Assembly: GCF_003062295.1 (NCBI RefSeq)
Contig: NZ_PYCN01000008.1
Location: forward strand, 1-64,000
Direction: 5' to 3'
Length of the DNA: 64,000 nucleotides
Source: Bradyrhizobium algeriense
Lineage (GTDB): Bacteria > Pseudomonadota > Alphaproteobacteria > Rhizobiales > Xanthobacteraceae
Shown: positions 46,529-55,034 of the stretch, piece by piece
Layout: every line of letters begins with the position of its first letter
How positions within the stretch are numbered: position 1 is the first letter of the stretch
Notes under the pieces: model-generated
Told to the model about the DNA's origin: nothing
Seen by the model: only the letters and a program-made list of their open reading frames with translations
Databases searched by the model: none
Position numbers and translations under genes: made by a program

Positions 46529-48136
46529 TTGCGCACGCCGCTGGCGCTTTTCATTGTATCGCTGGGCATGATCGCCGCGGTGTGGTGGTGGCTCGCCACA
46601 CCGGTGGCGCTGACGCGCGCGCCGATCGATGATGCCGCGAAGCTGGAGTGCGTTTCCTACGCGCCGTTCAGGGGCGATCAGACGCCGCATGATCCAACGC
46701 TGATCGTCAGTCCGGCGCAGATCGCGGAGGACTTACGCGAACTGGCCAAGGTCTCCAAATGCATCCGCACCTATTCCATCGATAACGGGCTCGACAAGGT
46801 GCCCGAACTTGCGTCGAAGGTCGGATTGAAGGTTCTGCTCGGCGTCTGGATCGGACGCGATCGCGCCAAGAACGCGCTCCTGATCAGCACCGCGGTCTCG
46901 CTGGTGAAGGATCATCCCGGCGTGGTCGCGGCGATCATCGTCGGCAGCGAAGTGCTGCTGCGCGGCGACATGACGGTGGACGACCTTCGCCAAACGATCC
47001 GTTCGGTCAAGCCGCGCGTGGACGTGCCGGTGACCTATGCCGATGTCTGGGAATTCTGGCTGCGCTACCGCGAAGTGGGCGAGGATGTCGATTTCGTCAC
47101 CGCCCATTTCCTGCCTTATTGGGAGGACGTTCCGCCGCGCGCCGAAGATGCGGCCGCGCATGTCGATGACATTCGCAAGCAGGTCGTGGCAGCGTTTCCC
47201 GGCAAGGAGATCCTGATCGGGGAAACCGGCTGGCCGAGCCATGGGCGGATGCGCGACGGCGCGCTGGCTTCCCGCGTCAATCAGGCGCGTTTCATTTCCC
47301 AGATTCTCGAGCGGGCGCGACAGGATAATTTTCGCGTCAATTTTTTCGAGGCCTATGACGAGCCGTGGAAGCGACGCTGGGAAGGAACGGTGGGTGGCTA
47401 TTGGGGGCTGTTCGACGGGATCGAGCGCAAGCTGAAATATCCGGCAGGGGTGGCCATCAGCAATTACCCGCTCTGGAAGCTGCAGATGGCATGCGGGCTG
47501 TTTCTTTGCATCGGCGTATTCGCCGTAGCCCTGGTCACGCTGAAGCGGCGGCCGTCGCCGATGCCATTGGCATCGTGGCTTGCGGTCGCGGTGTCCGCCA
47601 CCACTGGCGGAATCCTGCTGGGCGTGAGCGTGGACAAGATGCTCCACGAGAGTTACGGGGCCGGCGGTTGGCTGGTTCAGGGTTTCCTGCTGGCGGCGGC
47701 GGTGGCTGCGCCGCTGCTGTCCACCTACGCGCTGATCTCGGGGCGCGGGCTTCCGTCGTTTCTTGAAGTGTTGGGGCCGCCCAAGGACCTGACCCCATTC
47801 TTCATGGCCAATATGCTCGGCATCACGCTGATCGTGACGACGCTCATCGCCACGCAATCCGCGCTCAGCCTGATATTCGACGCGCGCTGGCGCGATTTCC
47901 CGTTCGCCGCCCTGACCATGGCCGTGGTGCCGTTCTGGACCTTGGCATTCCTCAACGGTTCGAAATCCGGCGAGCGGCCGCTCTCGGAAGCCGTGTTTGC
48001 CGGGCTGTTCGCCATGGCGGCGGTCTACGTTGTCTTCAACGAAGGGTTCGAGAACTGGCAGGCGATGTGGACTGCGGCGGTGTATGTCCTGCTCGGCAGT
48101 GCGCTATGGCGGGCGCGCACTGCTGCTGTTGCCTGA
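46529..48136 (+). CDS. Membrane-bound GH17-type beta-1,3-glucan enzyme
   Basis: About 535 residues from TTG 46529 (AGGAGCAGGA upstream; a TTG at 46508 is an alternative). One N-terminal membrane segment is followed by a GH17-like barrel: VSYAPFRGDQ, KCIRTYSIDNGLDKVPELA, the acid/base-type Glu in IIVGSEVLL and the nucleophile in ILIGETGWPS. About eight hydrophobic segments make up the C-terminal part (315-535). Bradyrhizobium makes cyclic beta-(1,3)(1,6)-glucans, and GH17 transglycosylases remodel them; whether this enzyme does so is inference. Confidence 0.8.
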   Translation: MRTPLALFIVSLGMIAAVWWWLATPVALTRAPIDDAAKLECVSYAPFRGDQTPHDPTLIVSPAQIAEDLRELAKVSKCIRTYSIDNGLDKVPELASKVGLKVLLGVWIGRDRAKNALLISTAVSLVKDHPGVVAAIIVGSEVLLRGDMTVDDLRQTIRSVKPRVDVPVTYADVWEFWLRYREVGEDVDFVTAHFLPYWEDVPPRAEDAAAHVDDIRKQVVAAFPGKEILIGETGWPSHGRMRDGALASRVNQARFISQILERARQDNFRVNFFEAYDEPWKRRWEGTVGGYWGLFDGIERKLKYPAGVAISNYPLWKLQMACGLFLCIGVFAVALVTLKRRPSPMPLASWLAVAVSATTGGILLGVSVDKMLHESYGAGGWLVQGFLLAAAVAAPLLSTYALISGRGLPSFLEVLGPPKDLTPFFMANMLGITLIVTTLIATQSALSLIFDARWRDFPFAALTMAVVPFWTLAFLNGSKSGERPLSEAVFAGLFAMAAVYVVFNEGFENWQAMWTAAVYVLLGSALWRARTAAVA

Positions 48137-48282
48137 GTTCGGACCGGTCCGCCGGAATTCGAGTTGATGCCTGGAGGTCGAACTTGTTGTCGCAGCCCGA
48201 ACAGATTTAGACTGGCGATGGAGCGGTGAGGGGAGCGCGGGGAAATCCTGGCATGTCGTCCCCGGGGGCAGGCTGGATTCCC

Positions 48283-49770
48283 ATGACACCAACGAAATTC
48301 AATTTCGGTTGCCGGGTACTACTTGCCGTCCAATTAGCCGGCGTGATGATCGCCTCTCCTTCGTCGGCGGAAGACAAGGCCACCGCCGGCAAGGATGAGA
48401 TCGAGCAGCGCATCCAGCGCGTCGCCGATGGCTTGCTCCCTGCCATCGTGATGGCCGGTCAGTCTCCGATGGCACTTTCGGCCCGGATGGCCGAGCTCAA
48501 GGTCCCCGGCGTCAGCGTCGCCGTGCTTCATGGCGGCACGATCGAATGGGCCCGCGGCTTCGGGTCTGTCTCCACCGGCGGTCCACCCGTGACGCCCGAA
48601 ACGCTGTTCCAGGCGGGCTCGATCAGCAAGCCCGTTTCGGCGGTTGCAGCGCTCGCACTGGTTCAGGCCGGCCAACTTGATCTTGATGCCGACGTCAATT
48701 CTGTCCTCAAGAGCTGGAAAATTCCGGCCAATTCGTACAGCGGGGAATCCAAAGTCACGCTTCGAAGACTGCTAAGTCATTCGGCGGGAATATCAGTGCA
48801 CGGTTTTCCTGGCTATGCGGCGGACAAGCCGGTACCTTCGCTCATCGACGTCCTCAACGGAACGCTGCCGGCCAACACCGCCCCCATCATCGTTGAATAT
48901 GCGCCCGGGACTCGATTCCAGTATTCGGGTGGCGGCTACACGATCATGCAGCAACTGCTCATGGACGTAACGGGCAAACCGTTTCCCGGTCTCGTTCAGG
49001 ACATCGTCCTCAAGCCATTCGGAATGACCGACAGCAGTTTTGTCCAGCCGCTGTCGCCAAAGGAGGCGCAGGCGGCCGCGACCCCTTATCGCGGGACCGG
49101 AGCGCCCGTGCCGGGCGGGCCGCATACCTATCCGGAGCTTGCCGCCGCCGGACTATGGACGACGCCGACCGATCTGGCGCGCTTTGCACAGGCGCTGCAG
49201 GAGGCATGGGCCGGCCGAAAAAATCTAGTGTTGTCCCAATCGATGACGGCTCAAATGTTGACGCCGGGGCTCGGCGACTACGGGCTGAGCCTGATTGTCA
49301 AGGAATCGCCTCCGAACCGGCGCTTCCTGCATGGGGGTGTCAACGACGGCTTTGTGAACGTGATGATGGCGTTCGAAAACGGCGAGGGCGCCGTCATCAT
49401 GACCAATGGCGCGCGGGGTGGTCCGCTGGCGAACGAGATCATGCGCAGCATCGCGACCGAATATCGGTGGCCTGCCGGCCAGCCCAAGGTGAAGCAACGG
49501 ATCAACGTCAGCGCTGAGGGCCTGGAGCGACTGGTCGGGACCTACGAGATCACGCCGACATTCCAGATACGCGTCTCCAGGGAAGGGGATCGCCTGTTTG
49601 CGCAGGCAACGAGACAGGAACGCTACGAAGTCTTCCCCGAGAGCGAACGGGATTTCTTCTACACAATTGTCGACGCCGTTCTGACCTTCGATGCCGACGG
49701 TCCGACCGGCGCGACGCAGTTGGTCCTTCATCAAAACGGGATTGATCGCGTGGCCAAGCGCGTTCCGTAG
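48283..49770 (+). CDS. Serine hydrolase, class C beta-lactamase fold, third copy
   Basis: About 495 residues. Signal peptide (ending SSAEDK), SxxK in AGSISKPVSA, Tyr-loop FQYSGGGYTIMQQ and the HxG-type motif FLHGGVNDGF. The last ~90 residues (LVGTYEITPTFQIRVSREGDRL) form a lipocalin-like C-terminal domain seen in such hydrolases. Periplasmic; may be a D-aminopeptidase, esterase or beta-lactamase-like enzyme. ATG 48283 was chosen because it starts the signal peptide, but the RBS is weak; a GTG at 48226 is an alternative. Confidence 0.85.
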   Translation: MTPTKFNFGCRVLLAVQLAGVMIASPSSAEDKATAGKDEIEQRIQRVADGLLPAIVMAGQSPMALSARMAELKVPGVSVAVLHGGTIEWARGFGSVSTGGPPVTPETLFQAGSISKPVSAVAALALVQAGQLDLDADVNSVLKSWKIPANSYSGESKVTLRRLLSHSAGISVHGFPGYAADKPVPSLIDVLNGTLPANTAPIIVEYAPGTRFQYSGGGYTIMQQLLMDVTGKPFPGLVQDIVLKPFGMTDSSFVQPLSPKEAQAAATPYRGTGAPVPGGPHTYPELAAAGLWTTPTDLARFAQALQEAWAGRKNLVLSQSMTAQMLTPGLGDYGLSLIVKESPPNRRFLHGGVNDGFVNVMMAFENGEGAVIMTNGARGGPLANEIMRSIATEYRWPAGQPKVKQRINVSAEGLERLVGTYEITPTFQIRVSREGDRLFAQATRQERYEVFPESERDFFYTIVDAVLTFDADGPTGATQLVLHQNGIDRVAKRVP

Positions 49771-49780
49771 ATTTGTGGGC

Positions 49781-50848
49781 CTACGCCCCGCGCACGATCT
49801 CGCGCACGATGCCGACCGTCTCCTCGATCATCGCAGCGCTGACGTCGAGATGCGTGCAGGCGCGAATGCGGCCGTCCATCATGGCGAGCAGCACGCCGCG
49901 CTTGCGCAAGGCCTCGACCATTTTGTCGCCGGCGAGGCCGGCGCCGTCAGGCCTGAAGAACACCAGATTGGTCTCGGGCTGCTGCACCTCAATGCCGTTG
50001 ATCTGGGACAGCCCCCGCGCCAGCGCCCGTGCATTGGCGTGATCGTCGGCGAGGCGGTCGACGTGATGGTCGAGCGCGTAGACGCAGGCGGCTGCGCAAA
50101 TGCCGGCCTGCCGCATCGATCCGCCGAGACGTTGCTTCCAGCGCCAGACGTCATCGATGAAGGCGCGCGACCCCGCAATCACGCCGCCGATCGGCGCGCC
50201 GAGGCCTTTTGAGAAATCGATCCAGGCCGAATCCCATCCCGCGGCCATGTCCTTCGCCGATATCCCGGTAGCTATGCAGGCGTTCAACAGCCGGGCGCCG
50301 TCCATGTGGGTGATGAGCCCGTGCGTCTTGGCAATCGCTACGACTTCGTCGAGCGCGGCTTTCTTCCAGATGGTGCCGCCGCCGATATTGGCGGTCTGCT
50401 CGACGCTGACGACGGTCTGCGGCGGCTGGTAGCGCGAGCGCGGATGAAGGGCCGCGCGAAAGACCTCCGGCGTGAACTGCCCGTCGTCGCCCGGCAGCGG
50501 CATGATCTGGAATCCGCCAAGCGCTGCATGCGCGCCGCCTTCGCGCGCAATGATATGGGCACTGGCATGGGCGAGAATTTCATCGCCCGGCCGGCAATGG
50601 GCCAGCGTCGCCGCGACATTGCACATGGTGCCCGACGGCATGAATACGGCCGCTTCCTTGCCGAGCAGGTCGGCCACACGCTCGCACAGCAGGTTCACCG
50701 TCGGGTCGTCGCCGATCTGTTCGTCGCCGACCTCAGCCCGCGCCATCGCCTCGCGCATCGCTTGTGTGGGGCGCGTCTGCGTGTCCGACAGCAGGTTGAT
50801 GCGGATGGGATCGGCCTTGGGATCGCGCGGGGCAGGGGTGTAGTGCAT
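49781..50848 (-). CDS. ltaE: Low-specificity L-threonine aldolase family (PLP)
   Basis: 355 residues. Converts L-threonine or L-allo-threonine to glycine and acetaldehyde. NLLSDTQTRPTQAMREAM is the N-terminal signature; SGTMCNVAA contacts PLP; HMDGARLLNA and the PLP Lys in WIDFSKGLGAPIGG are clear. Convergent with the serine hydrolase gene (10 bases between stops). Followed on the upstream side by the FMN oxidase gene, possibly an operon. Confidence 0.9.
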   Translation of the reverse strand: MHYTPAPRDPKADPIRINLLSDTQTRPTQAMREAMARAEVGDEQIGDDPTVNLLCERVADLLGKEAAVFMPSGTMCNVAATLAHCRPGDEILAHASAHIIAREGGAHAALGGFQIMPLPGDDGQFTPEVFRAALHPRSRYQPPQTVVSVEQTANIGGGTIWKKAALDEVVAIAKTHGLITHMDGARLLNACIATGISAKDMAAGWDSAWIDFSKGLGAPIGGVIAGSRAFIDDVWRWKQRLGGSMRQAGICAAACVYALDHHVDRLADDHANARALARGLSQINGIEVQQPETNLVFFRPDGAGLAGDKMVEALRKRGVLLAMMDGRIRACTHLDVSAAMIEETVGIVREIVRGA

Positions 50849-50890
50849 GGGGGATTCTCGACATTTGCAAACGTGAGAGGGGAGGAGGAA

Positions 50891-52036
50891 TTATCTGAAG
50901 CGCAGATTTTCGCGTGAGAGCTGGTCGATCGATCTGCACCCCATCAGCTTCATTCCTCGCTCGATCTCGGCCCGCATCAGGCCGAGGGCGCGTTCAACGC
51001 CAGCCTGGCCGGCCGCGGCGAGAGGATAAAGATAGAAGCGTCCAACGCCAACAGCCTTGGCTCCCAGCGACAGCGCTTTCAGGACGTGGGTTCCGCGCTG
51101 GACCCCGCCGTCCATGATCACGTCGATCTGGTCGCCGACGGCATCCACGATTTCAGCCAATTGATCGAACGCCGCCCGCGAGCCGTCGAGCTGCCGGCCG
51201 CCATGGTTGGAAAGCACGATACCGGTGCAGCCGATCTCAACGGCGCGTTTCGCGTCGGCCACCGACATGATGCCCTTCAGACAGAATTGCCCGTTCCATG
51301 ACTTCACCATTTCAGCGACGTCGTCCCAGGTCATGGCGGGGTCGAGCATTTCGGTGAAGTAGCGGCCGATCGACATCGCGCCGCCGCTCATGTCAACGTG
51401 CTCGTCGAGCTGAGGCAGTTTGAAGCTCTCATGGGCGAGGTAGTTGATGCCCCACATCGGTTTGACCGCAAACTGGGCCATGCCGGCAAGCGTCAGCTTG
51501 AAGGGAATCGAAAACCCGGTGCGCAGGTCGCGTTCGCGGTTGCCGCCGGTGATGCTGTCCACGGTCAGCATCATGACGTTGACGCCGGCTTCCTTCGCCC
51601 GCTGCATCATGGCGCGGTTGAGCCCGCGATCCCGGTGAAAATAGAACTGATAGACCTGCGGCGTATCGTACGCCCTGCGCAATTCCTCGAGGCTTACGGT
51701 GCCGAGCGAGGATACGCCGAACATGGTGCCGTATTTCGCGGCCGCGGCGGCCACCGCGCGTTCGCCGGTATGGTGGAACAGGCGCTGCAGCGCGGTCGGG
51801 GAGCAATAGATCGGCATCGCCAGTTTCTGGCCCATGACGGTCACTGACATGTCGATGGCTTCGACGCCGCGCAGGACGTTGGGCACCAGATCGCAGCGCT
51901 CGAAGCTCGCAGTATTCTGGCGAAGGGTTGCCTCGTCGTCGGCGGCGCCGTCGATGTAGTTGAAGATCGGGCCGGGCAACCGTCGTTGCGCCAGCTTGCG
52001 GAAATCATGGAAGTTGTAGCAGTCGCTCAAACGCAT
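50891..52036 (-). CDS. FMN-dependent alpha-hydroxyacid oxidase/dehydrogenase
   Basis: About 381 residues. IFNYIDGAADDEATLRQN, then GVSSLGTVSLEEL, the catalytic His/Arg in LSNHGGRQLDGSRAAFDQL and DGGVQRGTHVLKALSLGA match the lactate/glycolate/mandelate FMN enzymes. It oxidises an L-2-hydroxyacid. ATG 52036 has GGGGGAC upstream; the frame opens at 52051. Lies 42 bases upstream of ltaE on the same strand. Confidence 0.9.
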   Translation of the reverse strand: MRLSDCYNFHDFRKLAQRRLPGPIFNYIDGAADDEATLRQNTASFERCDLVPNVLRGVEAIDMSVTVMGQKLAMPIYCSPTALQRLFHHTGERAVAAAAAKYGTMFGVSSLGTVSLEELRRAYDTPQVYQFYFHRDRGLNRAMMQRAKEAGVNVMMLTVDSITGGNRERDLRTGFSIPFKLTLAGMAQFAVKPMWGINYLAHESFKLPQLDEHVDMSGGAMSIGRYFTEMLDPAMTWDDVAEMVKSWNGQFCLKGIMSVADAKRAVEIGCTGIVLSNHGGRQLDGSRAAFDQLAEIVDAVGDQIDVIMDGGVQRGTHVLKALSLGAKAVGVGRFYLYPLAAAGQAGVERALGLMRAEIERGMKLMGCRSIDQLSRENLRFR

Positions 52037-52146
52037 GTTGTCCCCCGGCACCGGTTCAATCCATGGCTCCCCCTTGGCTGAACCTTGGGCTGAATCCTAC
52101 TTGCAAGCCGGTGTTTGAACCATGCGCAGTTGCAAACTGCGGACAG

Positions 52147-52173
52147 AAAAAAGCCCCGGAAAACCGGGGCTTT
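52147..52173 (-). terminator. Rho-independent terminator of rpsD
   Basis: On the minus strand AAAGCCCCGG and CCGGGGCTTTTTT flank a short TTTT loop and end in a T-tract. It lies 24 bases after the rpsD stop. Confidence 0.9.
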
Positions 52174-52196
52174 GATATCTCGGAACCAAAAACCGA

Positions 52197-52814
52197 TCAG
52201 CGCGAATAGAATTCGACGATCAGATGCGGCTCCATCTGGACCGCGAACGGGACGTCCGACAGCGCGGGGATGCGGGTGAACTTCGCGGTCATCTTGCCGT
52301 GATCGGCTTCGATGAAGTCGGGCACGTCGCGCTCGCCGAGCTGGCTTGCTTCCAGGACCGGGGTGAGCTGCTTGGAGGATTCCTTGATCTCGACGAGGTC
52401 GCCGGGCTTGAGCTTGTAGCTCGAAATGTTGACGCGGCGGCCGTTCACCTTGATGTGGCCGTGGTTGATGAATTGGCGGGCGGCGAACATCGTCGCCACG
52501 AACTTGGCGCGATAGACCACCGTGTCGAGACGGCGCTCGAGGAGGCCGATCAGGTTTTCACCGGTGTCGCCCTTCATCCGGCCGGCCTCGACGTAGATGC
52601 CGTGGAACTGGCGCTCGGAAATGTTGGCGTAGTAGCCCTTGAGCTTCTGCTTGGCGCGTAGCTGCACGCCGAAGTCGGACAACTTGCCCTTGCGGCGCTG
52701 GCCGTGCTGGCCGGGGCCGTATTCACGGCGGTTCACGGGGCTCTTCGGGCGGCCCCAGATATTTTGGCCCATACGCCGATCGATCTTGTATTTCGCCTCA
52801 CTGCGCTTTGTCAT
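52197..52814 (-). CDS. rpsD: 30S ribosomal protein S4
   Basis: 205 residues starting MTKRSEAKYKIDRRMGQNIW. GPGQHGQRRKGKLSDFGVQL and the S4 RNA-binding domain (RLDTVVYRAKFVATMFAARQFINHGHIKVNGRRVNISSY) are diagnostic. Nucleates 30S assembly on 16S rRNA. Start at 52814 matches the family length; the frame extends upstream without a family residue. Single gene with its own terminator. Confidence 0.97.
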   Translation of the reverse strand: MTKRSEAKYKIDRRMGQNIWGRPKSPVNRREYGPGQHGQRRKGKLSDFGVQLRAKQKLKGYYANISERQFHGIYVEAGRMKGDTGENLIGLLERRLDTVVYRAKFVATMFAARQFINHGHIKVNGRRVNISSYKLKPGDLVEIKESSKQLTPVLEASQLGERDVPDFIEADHGKMTAKFTRIPALSDVPFAVQMEPHLIVEFYSR

Positions 52815-53003
52815 CGCGTCCTCTGCATTAGGTTTGAGTATTGAGGAAACGCGCCCTCCTGTGCACCGGCAGGGCCGGGGCCGACAGGTCCGCCTCGAAA
52901 GCTCGGGGAAGACCACGGGTCGCGAAACGCATCGCGGGCCGAAACCGGCCCGCGAGCAAGCGGGTTCTTAAGGAGAAACCGCCGTTCTGTCAACGAAAGT
53001 GAT

Positions 53004-53084
53004 GTCATTCCGGGGCGATGCGTTAGCATCGAACCCGGAATCTCGAGATTCCGGGTCTGGTCCTGCGGACCATCCCGGAATGAC
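53004..53084. repeat. Palindromic intergenic repeat, copy 3
   Basis: 81 bp, GTCATTCCGGGGCGATGCG to CATCCCGGAATGAC with the centre CCCGGAATCTCGAGATTCCGGG. It is in reverse orientation relative to copy 2 (its left end matches the right end of copy 2). It lies between rpsD and the E2-like gene. Confidence 0.85.
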
Positions 53085-53097
53085 AGCCAGGAGGTGG

Positions 53098-53877
53098 TCA
53101 GGTCGCGACCGCCCGGACCGGTTTGGGGTCGCTTTGCTGCCGATTGGAGCGCAATTCGGCGGCGATTTCACCGTTCAGCACCTGTTCCAGCCGGTTCAGC
53201 GCCTTGGCCATCGGAGCGGCGTCGGTAACCCGGTGATCCCAGCGCAGCACGACATCGATGGTCTGATCGGGCTTTTCCACCCCATAGCTCAGGACAAACG
53301 GTCCGGGGCTGATGGCGTGGAGCTGGCCGGCGCCATAGGCGGCCACCGAGGTCACGCCAAAACTGCCGAAATAATTGGCCCGCTGGCGGCCGAAATTCAG
53401 CCCGATCGCCCAGAATAGCCGCCGCAGCGGCAGCGGCAGCCGGGTGGTGCGCAGGATCTTCCGGAACGCCGGCACCTCGTCGATCGGCGCCTCCTTGGCG
53501 TGCCGGATCAGGGCATCGACCTCGGCAAGCGGCATTTCATCCGGCGCTGTGACCTTTTGCGGCAGCACGCAATCCTGGCCGTCCTCGACCCGGGCGATCG
53601 CCACCATCGCGACGCTGCGCGGCAGTTCGTAAAAGGCAGGCATTGGCCATTTGACGTAGAGCGTGCGCAGCACCGGCTGTTCCTTCGCCACCAGCGCGAA
53701 GGCCTTGACGAAGATCGCGGCCCAGCCTGGCCGATGGGCGGCCTGCGCACGAGCTTCCTGCAAGGAGCGGATATGAAGCGGACGTGTGAGCGAAACAAAA
53801 GGCACGCCGATCGAGGCGTGCATGAGGTCGGCGACCAGGCGGCGCGGCAGTGTGATTTTTCGAACCGTTCCGCGCAT
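53098..53877 (-). CDS. Stand-alone 2-oxoacid dehydrogenase acyltransferase (E2) catalytic-domain-like protein
   Basis: 259 residues. LRWDHRVTDAAPMAKALNRLEQVLNGE carries the active-site His and Asp of the E2 fold (family motif HxxxDG; here HRVTDA), and the rest follows the chloramphenicol acetyltransferase-like domain. There is no lipoyl or peripheral subunit-binding domain, so it is not part of a normal pyruvate- or oxoglutarate-dehydrogenase complex. Known from Bradyrhizobium as an uncharacterised acyltransferase. Substrate unknown. Confidence 0.7.
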   Translation of the reverse strand: MRGTVRKITLPRRLVADLMHASIGVPFVSLTRPLHIRSLQEARAQAAHRPGWAAIFVKAFALVAKEQPVLRTLYVKWPMPAFYELPRSVAMVAIARVEDGQDCVLPQKVTAPDEMPLAEVDALIRHAKEAPIDEVPAFRKILRTTRLPLPLRRLFWAIGLNFGRQRANYFGSFGVTSVAAYGAGQLHAISPGPFVLSYGVEKPDQTIDVVLRWDHRVTDAAPMAKALNRLEQVLNGEIAAELRSNRQQSDPKPVRAVAT

Positions 53878-53916
53878 CGCTCCGCTCAGGGTTTCCGCAA
53901 TAGATCAATCAGAAGA

Positions 53917-53944
53917 CTGGCAGGCCGCCTAGGCTGCCTGCCAG
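53917..53944 (-). terminator. Hairpin after the HpcH/HpaI aldolase gene
   Basis: CTGGCAGGC and GCCTGCCAG form a perfect 9-bp stem with a 10-base loop, followed on the minus strand by GTCTTCTGATT. It lies between the aldolase gene and the E2-like gene and is a plausible terminator. The rest of the 203-base gap holds nothing recognised. Confidence 0.5.
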
Positions 53945-54080
53945 CACCTCATCTAGCACGAACAAGGCGTTTTGACGCCAGAAGGTTCGTATCCGGATTC
54001 GCCCGGATGGCCGGCGGCCGGGCCCTCCGAGGGCGATGTAAACCCCAAGGACTTTGAAGGGTTTGCCGCCGTCTCGGCAC

Positions 54081-54860
54081 CTATCGCTTGATCCCGTCAA
54101 AGCTCGCCGCGATGCCGCGCTGGAACAGCGACCAGTCGAAGCCCAGCGCCAGCGCGACATAGCCGCGTTCGATCATCCGGTTGGCCCGCTCGGCGGTGCG
54201 GGCGACGCCGCCGATCGGCACGCCGCTCCTCAGGATGCCGGCCTCGGCGCGCGCCATCAGCGCCAGCACCTCGGGATCGTCGGGCAGGCCGCGCTTGTCG
54301 ATCGATGTGGCGAGGTCGCCGGGCCCGATCACCGCGAGGTCGATGCCTGGTGTCGCCATGATCTCGTCGATGCGCTCGACCGCCTCGACATGCTCGATGG
54401 TGATCACGCAGATCATGTCGTCATCAGCGGTCGCCATATAATCCGCCATCGATACGCCCCAGCGGAACGGCGCGTGGAACGGGCCCCACAGCCGGTCGCC
54501 CTTTGGCGGGTAGCGCACGCTCCGCACGGCCTTTTCGGCATCCGCGCGGCTGCAGATCATCGGAAAATTGATGCCGAGCGCGCCGAGGTCCATCGGCGCT
54601 TTCGCAAGCCAGGGCTCGTTGGCGGCGATCCGCACCATCGGCACGCAGGGCGTACCCGAGGTGGCCGTGATCATCGCATGCGCCGAACCGAGATCGATCG
54701 GCCCATGCTCGAGATCGACGATGATCCAGTCGATCCCGGAGCGCGCCATGATCTGCACCGTCTGGATCGAGGGAATGGTCGCGATCGCGCCGAAGGTCGG
54801 GCGTCCCTCCCGCCATAGCTGGCGCAGGCGGTTGAGCGGCGCAGGTTTTGCAGAGGTCAA
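54081..54860 (-). CDS. HpcH/HpaI aldolase family protein
   Basis: 259 residues, TTG start with GGAG 8 bases upstream. FGAIATIPSIQTVQIMARSGIDWIIVDLEHGPIDLG is the N-terminal signature; MVRIAANEPW and VITIEHVEAVERID contain the metal ligands; AVIGPGDLATS follows. Class II aldolase of the 4-hydroxy-2-oxoheptanedioate/citrate lyase type, cytoplasmic. Substrate unknown. Confidence 0.9.
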   Translation of the reverse strand: MTSAKPAPLNRLRQLWREGRPTFGAIATIPSIQTVQIMARSGIDWIIVDLEHGPIDLGSAHAMITATSGTPCVPMVRIAANEPWLAKAPMDLGALGINFPMICSRADAEKAVRSVRYPPKGDRLWGPFHAPFRWGVSMADYMATADDDMICVITIEHVEAVERIDEIMATPGIDLAVIGPGDLATSIDKRGLPDDPEVLALMARAEAGILRSGVPIGGVARTAERANRMIERGYVALALGFDWSLFQRGIAASFDGIKR

Positions 54861-55034
54861 GGTGGAAACTCCTTAAATCAAACGGCCGATTCAAAAATGG
54901 GTGGCTGGCATCATAAGGATAAATCCGTGGCCTATCGAGCCACATTGTTTTTAACGCATCGCATTTGGCTCGCCATGATTCCGGCGCAAGCGGCAAGCAA
55001 CGCAACGCGAGGATTTGGTGCAAAGGATGCTTTC

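Noticed and set aside
53909..54160. An 83-residue minus-strand frame between the aldolase and E2-like genes
   Set aside because: It overlaps the aldolase gene's end; the only protein-like part is the last ~30 residues and no family was recognised.
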